The notes under the pieces are model-generated. The model was not told where the DNA came from and ran no database searches. It worked only from the letters and a program-made list of their open reading frames with translations. From positions 10,275,517 through 10,339,516 of the forward strand of contig CM028891.1 of assembly GCA_016801885.1 (NCBI GenBank): a stretch of DNA of 64,000 nt. Reading direction: 5' to 3'. The stretch comes from Toxotes chatareus. Lineage: Eukaryota > Chordata > Actinopteri > Toxotidae. The position numbers and the translations under genes are program-made. Of the stretch, positions 28,001 through 38,250 are shown in pieces. The first letter of the stretch is position 1, and each line of letters starts with the position of its first letter.

Positions 28001-31000
28001 TCTGTGGCCTGTGTGTAGCAATTATAAACCCCTAATGATGCAAAGATGTAAAAGTTGTAATTACTGCTCAGTAGCTCCTGTGGGTAATTTAACTAACCTA
28101 CAAACAGGAGGTCTATAAATGAAGGTTGTAATTTGGTAGATTACACAGGAAGTCAAACTAGCAGAACTCTGTTAACTACTCCAGGGTTTCCAAGTCTTGA
28201 CAGTTTTTTTGCCGGGAAGGGGTAATGGGAAGGATGTGCAGTTCTGTTTATGGATGGCTGCTGAGCGTTGATTTTTCAGGATTGTGCTTCCCACTGGAAA
28301 CCGCGCACACAGATGTGTAGGGAGCGCAACACGGGCACGAGTTGGATGTGTGAAGTGAACGGCAGCGATCTGCAAAAACAGATGGACAAAACAGGGCAGA
28401 TCCTGGGAACTGTTAGAGAATGGTAGCACATGTGGGTGCATCTGCTATTCTGTCCACGTCTGTACTGTAAAACCCTATTGCACCAACATATATTGATTGC
28501 ATATCCATCACACAAGCTGCTGAATGAGCTAATGCACCTTTGTACCTTTGTGTCCTTCACCATCTTCAATAACATCATAAAAAGGCAAAGAGACATATTA
28601 GAAGTAACAGATCTGCATGGTGGATATGCATACATTACATAACTCACATATAGAGCAGAGCAAGGTAACCGTATCCGACACTTTCACTTTCTATGGTAAT
28701 AAGGTGTTTTAAATAACATGAGTCCTGTTTGATAAGCCCGTGCAGTTTGACTGGTAATCATATTTCTTTTGACAGGAACCACAGTAAGATGTAGACTAAA
28801 CCTTGGGTAAACATATCTATATACAACAAGACATTAATGCTATTTGGCTTGGAGTAGCAGCACAACAGCATCCCTCGCATATGTTATATGTGTGTGTGAG
28901 ACAGAAACAGAGAGGCAGAGAGTTTCAGCCTCTGCATTTGGTGTTCTATAAACAGGCCAACAGGTGGCATGAGTGACTGAGCCATGCAGTCCATATCTGT
29001 GCAGATCTGTTGTCAGAGCGAGATATCTGTGCGCCCTGGGCAGTTTGGTTTGGCGGTGGTAATTGACAAACTGTCAGCCAGCCAAGAGATACCCATGCCC
29101 TTGGAAGCTCTCAAGGACTCCCTCCGGATACAATGACAGCCATGATACTCCTGCTGATGCTCCCTGCTCCCTCTACAACTTAAACAAACTCCCCAAAGTG
29201 ACAGTGGAAAGAGTATGGAAAAAGGAGAGGTCGGTAAACAGGGAAAGTTCTGAAGGTCATTCATGGGTGGTAGAGGGAGACATTCACAGAGAGAGTTTTA
29301 CGGTAGAATAAAAAAAAGGGAGGGCGGAAAAAAGATGTGAAAAGGAAGAGAGAACACTGACAGGGTGGTGGTGAGTGACAACAAATCCTGAGTTTAGTCT
29401 CTGGTGACAGAGACCATCCACCCTGCTCAAGTGTCCTTATGAGTATGACATCTTCCCAGCCTCAAAAGCTTATTTTTTCTATTTCCCAACACTTTTCTCT
29501 TGTGGGAATCAAAGGATATATCACAAAGAAAGCCCATGAACTGTACATAGTTGGATTCTAAAAAAAAAAAAAAAATCTGATACTGACAGAGAGTTGATGC
29601 AGCGACATAAACTCTGCGATTTAAGCAATTTCACTTAAGCTATACTCTTTCTTTCTTGTCAAACTGCGAGATGATGAATTTCCACCTCAGCTGCTGGAGA
29701 ACTGTGAGGAGGCACTGATCCACTGGCACACTTAACACTGCTCGGGCTGTGTTCCTAAAACCAATCAGCACACAAACTCTGAAGCTGTGGCTCTGATCAC
29801 GTATAAAACTTTTCTTCATGACTAGCCTTTGTGTAAAAAAAAAAAAATAATAATTAATGCAACAACAGCTCTTCCAAAAATCCCAAGAGGGCTCCCTGTC
29901 CCTGTCGCCTGCACTAAAGGCCACTGCCTGCCATTGATTTACTGCCATTTGTCAATGAAATATTGGAATGCAAAGTCATATCACAGGGTGTTTAAGATGA
30001 CGTCTATGTGTCTGTCCAATGTGCTTCATATACAGAATAAGGTCATTACTAGGAAAAAAATAATAATAAGAAAACAATGTAACAAGCCAGTTTAGGTGAA
30101 AATGAGAAGAGAATGAGAGAAAGATGCCACTGGAAGAGATCCAGACCTTGAATAAGCGGCAGACAAGAGCAGAAGAGATCATGCGGAAGAGGAGACCATG
30201 GGAAAGAGAGGCAATGTCACCTGACCAGGCTGGCACTACCAGATAATACTCATCAGCAGAGATGCTTTTATCTTCCTCACTCACTCCAGCGTGCAGCACT
30301 GCCCCAAGTCCACTTTCATCACTACATGTTTTGAGGCCGCACAGATGTACTCATCTCTTTGCTGCCTTTTTTTTTGCATGTGGAATGGGGGGGGGCAGGG
30401 GCAGGTTTCCTGTTGAATGAATGAATGGGTCATTTATCAAGCAAAAGTACCTAATATTCTCTAGTTCCTGTCTTAAATGTGTGTATTTTCTTAGTTTTTT
30501 CATTTTTATATAAATGTAAACAAAACATCTGGGGTCTTGGATTGTTCACTACAGTAAATATTTTATGCTCTATGAATTGAATTTCTGATATTTCTTCTCA
30601 TTCTTAACTTTCTGTCTCTTCTGCTTCACTGCATTCAAATATCTGACATCACTGCATCTGACCAATATCAGTGCAATCCTGCCACTTCCCTATCATCACC
30701 ATGATCTCCAGAGATACCATCATTCGCCTGCAGGCTGAGCTCCACCACCAACCACGCAGGCCTCATTAGCTATATCTCTTATCTTCATATGCACTGAGAA
30801 TTGATGAAGATACGTCACATAGATAAGGCCTAATCATCCATCTTTCTCTGTTCCTAACCTCAATAAATACTGCGTACACTTCCATCTTAAGTTTTCTTGT
30901 TGAACTATTTTCTCACATTCCCTAGACCAAAGGATTATCCAAATGATTGAAAAAAAAAAAAAAAACAATACAATCAAACCAACCATTAGTTGCACTTCAC

Positions 31001-34000
31001 AATATAAACATTGTGAAGTGCTGCATATTTAAATAATTTTTCAGGCGCAGGCAAGCTTGACTATTGTTTTAAGACTCCGAAAAAAATGCGAACTCATTAT
31101 TTAATATAAGTTACAGCTATTTTGATCCTGATAGCAGTGAGTTATGTAGCACTGTGCATCTTCTATATTTTCTATTTATGGCCCTGAAAAAAAAAACATC
31201 CAACAAGGGGAATAAATAGACTATTTTGGAATATACAGTATATAAAGAATTGCAGATGAAGCAGTTGCTTTGCCCAACACTGCAACATTTAAAGCCCGTG
31301 AAAACTTGGTTTTAAACCTTGAGTAAATACCAGGGAATAAACAAAGTTGAAGTTGAGGAAAAAGAAAATCAATAGATATGAGGAGTTTAACACTCCATCT
31401 GCATCTTCAGGACTGTGGAGGTGTTGCTTGAACCCATTTGATTAACTGCATGGAGTAACAACCCCACAGCTGACATTGAATTTTGATTTAAAGATTAAAT
31501 AAATCCTGATTGATGCACAGAAATACATAACACTGCATTTTTTTCCCCCAAACACGGCCCCATCCACTTCACTTTATTTATTTATATAATGTGGAAGGAA
31601 ATATTCTTGTAGGACCCTGTCACTCATAGTAAGAAGCTGACTGAGTCAGCACAAAGCACACCCTCTTCCTAAACCCCAAAATAGTGTATACACATGTGCA
31701 ATGACACATACTGTTTTAATCCCTCTTTGGACAAACACACACACATATACAGGCATTAGTCACCAGCTGAGCAAATATAGGCTGCCTGTCAAGGTTCTGT
31801 GTATCTGATGATCAGCTCCCCTGTACCTCCAGCATGACCATCAGTTAGTTAAACACAGCAGTGAGGCGTCAGCATCCTCAGGTTGTAAGTGGACATGATA
31901 ACTTTATTAGCATGCACCACAGACACTGTACTCTGTGTCTTTCTCGTACTCTCACAAATCGCAGACACTCCCTGCCGACACCTTACGCTGCACGCTCTAA
32001 ATCATCCTTTTATTGGCATTGTCTCACTGCCTGATCTCCCAGATATCCTTTACCTTCCCTCTTCGCCCCTTCCTATACTCCCCCAGGACCAACTTGGCCT
32101 TAGGCTGCCTGTTCATCTGCCCGTCTTGTAGTAATTACTCTGAGTGTGCCTGAAGGTGGAGCCGAATTAACCCCCGCATGACTGCATGTCTGTCATTTCA
32201 AGCCATCAAATCTAAGACCATCACTGAATTTGAATGAAAAATGCTAGCTAGAAAATAACAACAACTGGTCACGTTGGAGTTTAACCAATCACAAACAGTT
32301 TTTCCCTTTTGAATTTTGGCGGTGTTTATTTCTCGGCGTGAATTCTAGTGTCGTCTTCTGGCCCTCCGGGAGAAGTGAAAGGCCTCGTTTCAGTTTTCAC
32401 ACTGTGTCATAACAAATTGCCACAGGAATTTCCAAATTACATATTACTCTAAATTGATTGTATTGACTTGCAGCATGCCTTCACAGTTTGCTAATAGGAT
32501 TTTGAAATTAAAATTACAGTGTTCGGATGTAAATATATGCTATAATAATCCACTAGCATACAAATGGCTGAAACTAGGGCAAGAAAGAGTACAAATCATA
32601 CTTCTGCTCATTAGACACACTATACTCAGTCATGACAGTGTACAGTGGTGATCCTGCTCTGAAATATGGTAAAACCACCTCAGTTCTCATATTGAACTGC
32701 ATATCAATATTAAATGGTCAGTGTTTCTGCTGCAACAACCATCCTCATTTTGCAGACATTTCTTCTTTGAATTGCAGGGTGACATAAAATAATAAACATA
32801 AAAGAAATACCAAAGCAACCAACCGTTGAGATAGAATTACTGGGTTTTTCTTACCCGACACGTGGGAGGTATGCCAATGACGGAGTAACCCTGTCAGGGA
32901 GAAATGTTTCCAGGTGTGTTTGTACAGGAGATCTAATAAGACCTCTGATGGATTCTCCTGGATGTATAACTGAACCTCTCTCCTTGTGTGCTTCTAAGGT
33001 CAAGAATAACCAAGGTTTCAAAATCCTAACTTTCTGATTATCTGTGGTGCATCCCATAGATTTTCTTCCATTTCCCTAGAACTGCACAGGAATTATGGGA
33101 ACATGCATGCAGAAACAACATCATTTCCCTAGGACATAAAGACAGAGCATACTGCCAACACAGTATAGGCGGAAAAAGCCTGAGCCCAATCACACCAAGT
33201 CCAATTAATTACCTCTTTAAGGGAGTGGATCAATAGGTCAGGCAGTGTGTCTCTCCAAGCCTTGCCTGGCTGACTGACCTCTTTCCAGCAGTGCAGGGCA
33301 GCACTACTGAGACCCCAAGCACAACAGATTAGAAGAACTACACAAGTGAGCAGGTTGGAGTGAACCTTTTTTCACGTGGATGAATATACTGTATAATTTC
33401 CTCAGTACGGTATAAGCAGAAACACCAATAGTAGATACTGATTTGAATTCCTACACCTTTACTCAAGGCATTGGCTGAAACCAAGTGCAAATTCAACACT
33501 AATGCTCTTTCCTTTTTATTTATCTATTTCAAAGCTGTAATTTGTAATGTGCAGAACTAACTGGGATCATTTGACTATGTGAAAGCAAATCTGAGGCTGT
33601 AACTACTCCTCACCTCTGTAACAGAGAGAAAAATATGCTGTATAACAATGACATAGGAAAAGCACAAAGTGATTAATTGGATTATTGCTGCATTAACGTT
33701 TTATGAACATCAATGCTTTTCATTCTCATTGTGCGTGTTTGTAAGGTGGTGCACCAATAAAACCTCTAAAAAGAAAAGAAACAGTAAAGTGGACCTGATC
33801 CGTTTAATCAAATTTGTATCGGAGCTAATACCAATCCAGTTTATAATTCATCAGTACTTCATTAATAACAGCAAGTGATCATAAAAAGCCCCGAGCTGAG
33901 ACCAGTACTCAGTAAATATGTTATATTAGCCGACCTATATTCAAGCTATTAAAGTCAATAAAGGAAAAGTCAGACTTTATTATGAACAATGACACCAATG

Positions 34001-37000
34001 CTTTCACAGAAACACTATTATAAATCAACATATGACTGGTAGACCAATTCCAGATCAATCTAGTGCCACGTTTTGGTCTAAGCTACACTTCCATGATCCA
34101 TCAGCTCATTGTTCCAATAGCGCATTTATATTGCCTTAGATATGATTGACAGATCACAGCAGGGGGGAACATGAGAGCAGGTTTTATACTGTCTGCTGAT
34201 AAAGCCAAAGCATGCTCCTGTTTTTACCTACTGCTCCTGTTACATGAGTTTAAATGTCAGAAGTTTACAGATAGATCCCGCAGATCCTCTTTGATAATAC
34301 AAAGATTAAAGAATTCCTTCATATAGCTGAGGTGATTCTGTTACATTGACAGATGCCAGGTAACTAACGCAGTAGGTAACACATATACTTGCTGTATCTT
34401 TTTATCATTAGTATCATATAGAGTATAGCAAAGGATCCTGAACATGTGGCCTTCAACTTGCTTTAATGCTTATACCGGCTAAAATTCTTTATGCAGCACA
34501 GAAGTATGAAAGGTCATGCTGCACTTAAACTATTAAGTGATTGGAAAAGAGTAGGTGTTTGAAAGGAATATCAATATCAAGTGGCTGACAATAATCTGGG
34601 GTGCAATCGGTTGTGTGTTGTTGTTGTTGTTGTCTTTGTTGTTGTACCGCAGGAGAGGAAGAAAAACCGGAGTCAAATTCCTTGTTTGTATGTACAAACT
34701 TGTATGTACAAACTTGGCCAATAAACCTGATTCTGATTCTGATTCTGATTCTGATCACTTCAATTATTATGAAAGGCAGCTTCACTTTTTAGAGAATATT
34801 CGGCTGGTGTTGACTCAGCTAGCTATCTCTGCAAGGCAACCATTTCATTAGCAAGAGGGGAAAAAAAAAAATCAATTCTCTGGCAAATCATAAGCTGTGT
34901 CTCATCAGAGAGAGTAAATGAACCCCCGCTCGCTGTTAACACAGACGTTTTAATACTGCAGTTGTGTGTTGGCTATGAGGAAGAAGTGATGGGGCTTTGC
35001 AGATGAGTGTAAGAGAGAAATAAAAAGAAAGAGCAATTCATGGTAAACAAAAATTGATTACGCCGAGGTGGTGTTTATGCAACATGAAGTAAAAAACCCA
35101 GGGTGTTAATTTGATATAGATTAGAGAAAGAACTCTTTAACATTCATACATAATGTAGGAGGAACCATATCGTTGATGCATGTGATGGTACATTGCCCTC
35201 TTGTTAAGGCTCCTCAATAAATTTGTTTAGGCACTTATTGCACTGCAAAAGTAAAGTGTCTTTCTGCTCACATGGAAACTAACCAGATCAGTAGGAGACA
35301 ATCCATTTATTCCTTCAGTGGAAATTATGTCATTTGCTGCAGACACTCAGTGTGGTGTCACTGTAATGCATGCGGTGCATTGCCTCAGTCCTTGACATTA
35401 CTGGTTTTGGTTCATGTTACAAGCAATTTATTAGTGTTATTAGTCATTGTGTTGGTTCCCCTTTTGCTACAAGCCAATTCAAGTCAAAACCACAAATTTG
35501 CCTCCAAAGGATTTACAATGTATACATCACATAACACCTTTTGCATTATATTGATTTTAATATGTCTGCATTGTTCTCTTGTAACTGGAAGTTATTTTGT
35601 GTCATTCTAACATTTTACCAGCGAGTGTTGTACTCACGTTTGAACGGCAATCAAAGTTTCAGCGAGCTCTTTTTGGTTTAAGCAGCGCAGCAGAACAGTT
35701 GTATGATTACATCTGCAGCATCAATTCTCTTCATCGGATCAAAAAAAAAAAAAAAGAAAGAAAGAAAATTACAAGAAGAATCCCAGCCTCTCTCCTGGAT
35801 TCTTCCAATGGCAAAAGAAAAAAACATGTTTCTTCACAGCTGAATGCACATGGATGGATTTCCTTTGAGACAACAATGAAATGGCCACAGATTTTCAAGT
35901 GCAACACCGGAGTAGCAGCTAGATCATTTTCTCATGAGGAGAGTGGCCTACCCAGGAGAGTTTTCATGTATTCTCCACTTACTACACCTCCTTCTCACTA
36001 CCTTTAAAAACCTGTCAGTGTCCCCTAAAAATCCACACGGCACAATTCAGGCTAACAATACACTACACAAGCAAATACTGTGAACAACTCTGCAGTGATC
36101 CATGTCGTTGTTGGAAAGAATAAAAAGTCTACACTGTGTCTTAAGGACACCCTTCAGGATGCAATACAAAGCATGTAAAAGCTTTACCATATAAGCTCAT
36201 TGATCTTTAGAACAAAAGGTGTTTTTGATCAGCACCACAAGCAGCACCTTAAAGTCACACAATGCACTTTGCTTTAATCATCTTCAACTGTCACATGAAG
36301 GAGACACAATTTAATTGTGCACAGAGGCAAAAAAAAAAATAAAGAGAAAACATAGGCAGTAGAGCTGAGGCCCAGAGCAGGGGGGAGACAGGTGGAAGAG
36401 GAAGATGGAGGGAGGAAAAACAAACAGAGAGAGCACACAGAGGACCATCATTGTGCAGTGACTGCTGTGGCCTTACAATAAGATTTCCTGTCTTCTTCAC
36501 TGGTTAACTGCATGTTAGGAAGGAGTCTCTGTCCACGGTGCTGAAACACAAGCCCCGCTGCTGCTCTTAAATCCGTTTAACATGCGGTTCATGTTTGCGT
36601 GTCTGTGCTGCTACTACACATCCAGCTGAAGCGCAGAACTGAAACGTCAGCACTTTGCGAAACGCATCATGTGCATGTGGCTGTTGTTTGCCATGAACAC
36701 GGTGCATGTTAACCTGCTGTATCCCCACTGGTTTCTCACGGTGGTATAACAGTTGTCTTGCCAGTTGTTTAACTGAGAATGACGGACTCACAGATCTGCT
36801 GCATCTAAAGCAAATAGCCAGTTGGATTATTTATTTATTTTTTTTGTCTGTCTGTCTTTCTATCTTTGCTCTGATTATGCCTCACACCTGTGCGGCTCTG
36901 TTTTCAGCAATAAATCCAATAGCAAACAAAGGATGAAGTCACGCTCTCCCCTGGGTTGCTTAGGTGCCACACTGAGAATACCCCAGGGTGAACACATAGA

Positions 37001-37676
37001 TCTCTTGACTGACAAACAGAAAGAGAGGCAGGTAGTTAGTTAGGCTGTGTCCTCTGTAGCAGAACGCACAGTTAACGCCAACCCTGCTGTGCAATATGAA
37101 TAGCAACTGGCTTCCCCGAGTGGCCCTAACTTCAGCAAACTGTAACAGTGTTGAGTCAGGCACTGGCAGGGTACATCATCATCTTTTGAAATGCAAATCA
37201 CTGATGGAAATGTGAGGGTAAACACAGCAGCCAATTTTCCTATTTTCCTTTATGTGTTTGTGTACTAGCCTACCGCATCTCATTTCAAACGGAGCGCAGT
37301 GGGACGTTTAAGGAAGGTGTCCGCTCTGTAGACAATCACACACCAAAGTGCATGAAAATAAACGGTTTTACATTTTATCAGCCGGTTGCTTTAACATATA
37401 TATGGTACGTGTATATATCGATTAATACAGTTCAGGATTTCCTCCAGTTCGGCTACTCCAGTGTGACAGCTCACATTGCAGATGTGCGCTCATCATTTAG
37501 CACAAACTATAAATAAAAGCGGATTAATGCTGTCTAATGCAAAGCAATGATCCTTTAAATTGGCAGCCGAGAACTTCGGAGTTCTTGGCTGAATTTGGGC
37601 CACTCACCTCAAACAAGGGTCCGATTTTATTCTTCTCCAGATACGACTGAATTCTTGACTGTTGTGGAGACGCCAT
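1413..37676 (-). CDS. c8orf34: c8orf34 homologue (VEST1 family), complete 11-exon gene with RIIa-like N-terminus
   Basis: Gene-level entry. Exons in order: 37608-37676, 25968-26112, 25586-25717, 23428-23547, 23158-23186, 22081-22244, 18841-19007, 5381-5516, 1750-1835, 1546-1619, 1413-1460. The joined frame is 1170 nt (389 residues plus stop), with consistent phases and GT...AG introns. Residues 1-60 or so resemble the RIIa dimerisation/docking fold of PKA regulatory subunits (IQSYLEKNKIGPLFE, then ELMTKLIT and PIPFLIDHL). Later come a lysine-rich stretch (PKKPKKSKSDLAV), a Q/H/K-rich helix ([20 protein letters not shown]), an acidic segment (EEEMEDEDDAMELL) and NICSRCARLQGD. All match human C8orf34 as I recall it. 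Molecular function is unproven; PKA-anchoring-like dimerisation is only inferred. The first ten exons are secure and the terminal exon less so. Confidence 0.93.
1546..1619 (-). CDS. c8orf34: c8orf34 exon 10, LPGVDTLAGRLQECEALSQ
   Basis: This 74-nt exon encodes PLPGVDTLAGRLQECEALSQ followed by VSSS, corresponding to human DSLPGTEEALMEEGDEFEKAS. The acceptor GGAGCAG follows a long pyrimidine stretch. It was chosen because it alone restores frame (phase 1 in, 0 out) and gives the human-like SLPG. Donor GTAAGT. Confidence 0.82.
1750..1835 (-). CDS. c8orf34: c8orf34 exon 9, LQGDSLSDSRSEEEHRPLI
   Basis: This 86-nt exon encodes LQGDSLSDSRSEEEHRPLIS followed by EQAVPDIS. It is acidic and Ser-rich and aligns to human LQGDNLEERTEESLPILHSP...IPDS. 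Phase 2 in and 1 out. Acceptor TTTCTAG, donor GTAAGT. Confidence 0.9.
1836..5380 (-). other. c8orf34 intron 8 (3.5 kb)
   Basis: Non-coding. It holds a run of G at 2079-2089, three tandem copies of a 9-mer (AAAAGGTGC) near 3916-3942, and a degraded dispersed repeat near 5256-5345. I see nothing else. Confidence 0.7.
5256..5345 (+). repeat. degraded dispersed repeat fragment
   Basis: CTTAAAGCAATAGTTTTGAC, then ATTATGGC and CCTTCTTGCTGATTG resemble a common fish repeat (AATAGTTTGACATTTTGGG followed by TTTCTTGCTGAGAG). It is heavily decayed. Confidence 0.35.
5381..5516 (-). CDS. c8orf34: c8orf34 exon 8, DLRMEGVTGLAPSGSKF and NICSRCAR
   Basis: This 136-nt exon encodes DLDDLRMEGVTGLAPSGSKF, then SQGRSSYQPEPQAKVTLNIC and SRCA. 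The CSRC pair is the only close cysteine pair in the protein; no further Cys or His is placed nearby to complete a metal site. Phase 1 in and 2 out. Acceptor CTCCCCCAG, donor GTAAAT. Confidence 0.95.
7312..7530 (-). repeat. dispersed teleost repeat, copy 1
   Basis: The reverse strand reads CATGAGTGTCTGTACCAAAT, then CCATCCAATAGTTGAGAGA, then AACATTGCCATCCACAGAGC. It is homologous to 43071-43225 in the opposite orientation. It looks like a widespread fish repeat whose class I cannot name. A CT-rich insertion (7393-7410) lies in its middle. Confidence 0.6.
7567..7613. repeat. AT dinucleotide microsatellite
   Basis: About 23 perfect AT units following an AAAT-rich stretch. Confidence 0.95.
10057..10097 (+). 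other. G-rich tract with G-quadruplex potential
   Basis: Successive runs of four, three, five, four, four and five G with spacers of mostly one base. It is on the strand opposite to c8orf34 transcription, so the pre-mRNA is C-rich here. Confidence 0.6.
10942..10980 (-). other. C-run (G-rich on the transcribed-sense strand)
   Basis: More than twenty C in two blocks, followed by CCTCCTCCCCTCCTCC. The c8orf34 pre-mRNA would be G-rich here and could fold into a quadruplex. Confidence 0.6.
12835..13080 (+). repeat. dispersed teleost repeat, TTTACTTGAGTATCTCCA type
   Basis: It contains GTACCATTTACTCAGGCACT, CTTTACTTGAGTATCTCCAC, ATTATGCTACTTTATACATC and later TTGATGCATTGTTTAAACTA. This order and wording match a repeat I know to be abundant in percomorph fish. 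The class is uncertain and no coding part is present. Confidence 0.6.
15389..15401 (+). promoter_or_regulatory. CTCF-like core CCACTAGATGGCA
   Basis: The 13-mer fits the vertebrate CTCF consensus CCASYAGRKGGCR at every position. It lies in c8orf34 intron 7. One motif alone does not prove binding. Confidence 0.35.
18841..19007 (-). CDS. c8orf34: c8orf34 exon 7, Q/H/K-rich helix and acidic segment
   Basis: This 167-nt exon encodes [20 protein letters not shown], then [20 protein letters not shown] and AEEEMEDEDDAMELL. Human reads [30 protein letters not shown]. A predicted charged helix is followed by a strongly acidic patch. Phase 2 in and 1 out. The donor GTAGCG is a weak match to consensus. 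Confidence 0.95.
19008..22080 (-). other. c8orf34 intron 6 (3.1 kb)
   Basis: Non-coding. The CA/CG microsatellite at 21958-22020 lies just inside the 3' splice site of exon 6's downstream intron. A 154-codon open frame on the plus strand at 19979-20443 shows no domain pattern and is taken as chance. Confidence 0.7.
21958..22020. repeat. CA/CG compound microsatellite
   Basis: Alternating CG and CA blocks ending in a long CA run. All steps are purine-pyrimidine alternation, so the tract could form Z-DNA. It lies about 60 bp downstream of the 5' splice site of the exon at 22081-22244. Confidence 0.95.
22081..22244 (-). CDS. c8orf34: c8orf34 exon 6, LRPRVVGEWVGREEEDADPL
   Basis: This 164-nt exon begins NLGGYNSVLRPRVVGEWVGR and ends in GDSSPAG plus part of a split codon. 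Human reads LLRPRVIGEWIGREENDADPL. The start was set at TTTTAG before AACTTGG because it is in phase 0 with exon 5 and preserves the YNS/FNS motif. Phase 0 in and 2 out, donor GTTAGT. Confidence 0.93.
22245..23157 (-). other. c8orf34 intron 5 (0.9 kb)
   Basis: Non-coding. It contains a tandem pair of the 11-mer AAACTGTACAG near 22303-22324 and an A-run at 22550-22567. I see nothing else. Confidence 0.7.
23158..23186 (-). CDS. c8orf34: c8orf34 exon 5, 29-nt microexon
   Basis: This 29-nt exon encodes IAISDELDQ, with the preceding Ser codon split over the upstream intron. Human reads SIAISDELDK here, so the microexon is conserved in content. Acceptor CTCCAG, donor GTAGAT. Skipping it would shift the frame. 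Confidence 0.92.
23428..23547 (-). CDS. c8orf34: c8orf34 exon 4, FDELNHILQESKKLGKALE helix
   Basis: This 120-nt exon encodes PRSVEYPSWDWRESRDFDEL, then NHILQESKKLGKALESLSR. A probable amphipathic helix makes up the second half. Human carries PRSVEHPKWNWRTKPQSRDFDELN, so fish lacks a few residues in the middle. Phase 1 in and 1 out; acceptor GATGTCCAG, donor GTGAGT. Confidence 0.95.
23548..25585 (-). other. c8orf34 intron 3 (2.0 kb)
   Basis: Non-coding. It holds an A-run at 24386-24398, a pyrimidine-rich stretch with CTG repeats at 24425-24480, and short CA/TG tracts at 25475-25503. I see nothing else. Confidence 0.7.
25586..25717 (-). CDS. c8orf34: c8orf34 exon 3, KKPKKSKSDLAV basic segment
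   Basis: This 132-nt exon encodes SKNTRREYSNYEKPWQIHPK, then KPKKSKSDLAVSSISPPSP and ESKS. Human has TRRDFRSYDKPWQLNAKKPKK at this place. The lysine-rich KKPKKSK run could serve nuclear import, and the following SP repeats are possible proline-directed kinase sites; both are inferences. Phase 1 in and 1 out; donor GTGAGT. Confidence 0.95.
25968..26112 (-). CDS. c8orf34: c8orf34 exon 2, second half of RIIa-like segment
   Basis: This 145-nt exon encodes ELMTKLITETPDHPIPFLID, then HLQTKQ and LSGSAALWAQSSP. The ELM...PIPFLI pattern completes the docking-type helix pair begun in exon 1. Phase 0 in and 1 out. Acceptor CTCCTGTAG, donor GTCAGT. I found it by reading the minus strand against the expected human sequence. 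Confidence 0.95.
27358..27386. repeat. perfect palindrome, 14-bp arms with 1-nt centre
   Basis: AAGCCAGCCACAGC, a single A, then GCTGTGGCTGGCTT. The arms are exact reverse complements and GC-rich. Confidence 0.95.
27463..27484. repeat. GT microsatellite
   Basis: Eleven GT units. Confidence 0.9.
30992..31021. repeat. inverted repeat, 12-bp arms with 6-nt loop
   Basis: GCACTTCACAAT, ATAAAC, ATTGTGAAGTGC. The arms are perfect. Confidence 0.95.
34616..34757 (+). mobile_element. 3' end of a LINE/SINE-type retroposon with GATTCT tail repeats
   Basis: ACCGGAGTCAAATTCCTTGT, then a directly repeated TGTATGTACAAACTTG and CTTGGCCAATAAACCTGATT, followed by about five GATTCT units. This is a tail I recognise as very common in fish genomes. 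A TTG trinucleotide stretch precedes it. Only the 3' end is visible and the element is probably truncated at 5'. Confidence 0.65.
37608..37676 (-). CDS. c8orf34: c8orf34 exon 1 with start codon
   Basis: The 69 coding nt encode MASPQQSRIQSYLEKNK then IGPLFE, essentially identical to human, and form the first helix of the RIIa-like segment. An in-frame TGA 75 nt upstream (37749-37751), with no ATG between, supports this start for this transcript. Kozak context is moderate (G at +4, T at -3). Donor GTGAGT, phase 0. Confidence 0.95.
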
Positions 37677-38250
37677 GAAGAAACTGTTGTGCCTCGCAAG
37701 AGCTTTTAACGGGATGAAATCATGGGGTGAGCCGGTGTCATTCGTCCTTCAAGGGGCGTCTCGGCGACTAAAAATGTGCCAAAAAAAGAAAAAAAAGAAA
37801 AAGAAAACCGAAGTCACCAAGTGGTCTGCAGCGGAGCCACGTTTAGTTCAGACGGCTTGCGTCAAGTGCGGAGCAGGCGGCTCTGAACCCGGGTTCATCG
37901 TGGAGACTTCAGCCCGGGACCATCCCCAGCTCGTCGCCTCACTGACTCTCTGGCGGCTGCTTCCCCGTGGAAGCCAATGGCACAGCAGCTCTGTGACAGA
38001 GATTACAAATCTTCCGCTCACTGGCTGCCAGTGTTAACTATGCCACCGCCACTCCCCATTTTTATCCATCGAGCTCTGCCTTGCCCGCTCTGTTCCCTCT
38101 GTGCTCAGCGTAATTATGTGCCTTGTAATGCATCCACCTGGACGTGGAGCAAAACTTCCACGCTGATAAAATTGCGCAGAAACACGTGCGCTGACAGTCA
38201 TTAACGCAGGTGCTGTGCATTCACCTAATTAGAGCGAGAAAATATGAAAG
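37677..38250 (-). promoter_or_regulatory. c8orf34: CpG-rich 5' UTR and probable promoter of c8orf34
   Basis: I count roughly 22 CpG dinucleotides between 37671 and 37980, far more than elsewhere in this CpG-poor window. The stretch sits immediately 5' of the c8orf34 start and holds an in-frame upstream stop. This is typical of a TATA-less CpG-island promoter. A TATA-like string at 38260-38266 is about 590 bp away and probably irrelevant. The A-rich run at 37780-37806 interrupts the GC-rich block. Confidence 0.6.

Larger units (their letters stand above)
26113..37607 (-). other. c8orf34 intron 1 (11.5 kb)
   Basis: It separates the two halves of the RIIa-like segment. It contains a tight palindrome at 27358-27386, a GT microsatellite at 27463-27484, a hairpin at 30992-31021, and a retroposon tail with TTG and GATTCT repeats at 34616-34757. 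A G-run lies at 30387-30403, and A-runs are scattered (26902-26915, 29563-29577, 35741-35754). No coding exon with splice sites was found. Confidence 0.75.

Noticed and set aside
32275..32400. Possible fragment of a nonautonomous DNA transposon (AACCAATCACAAAC, then GGCGGTG)
   Set aside because: Only loose resemblance to recurrent fish repeats; no termini or second copy in the window.
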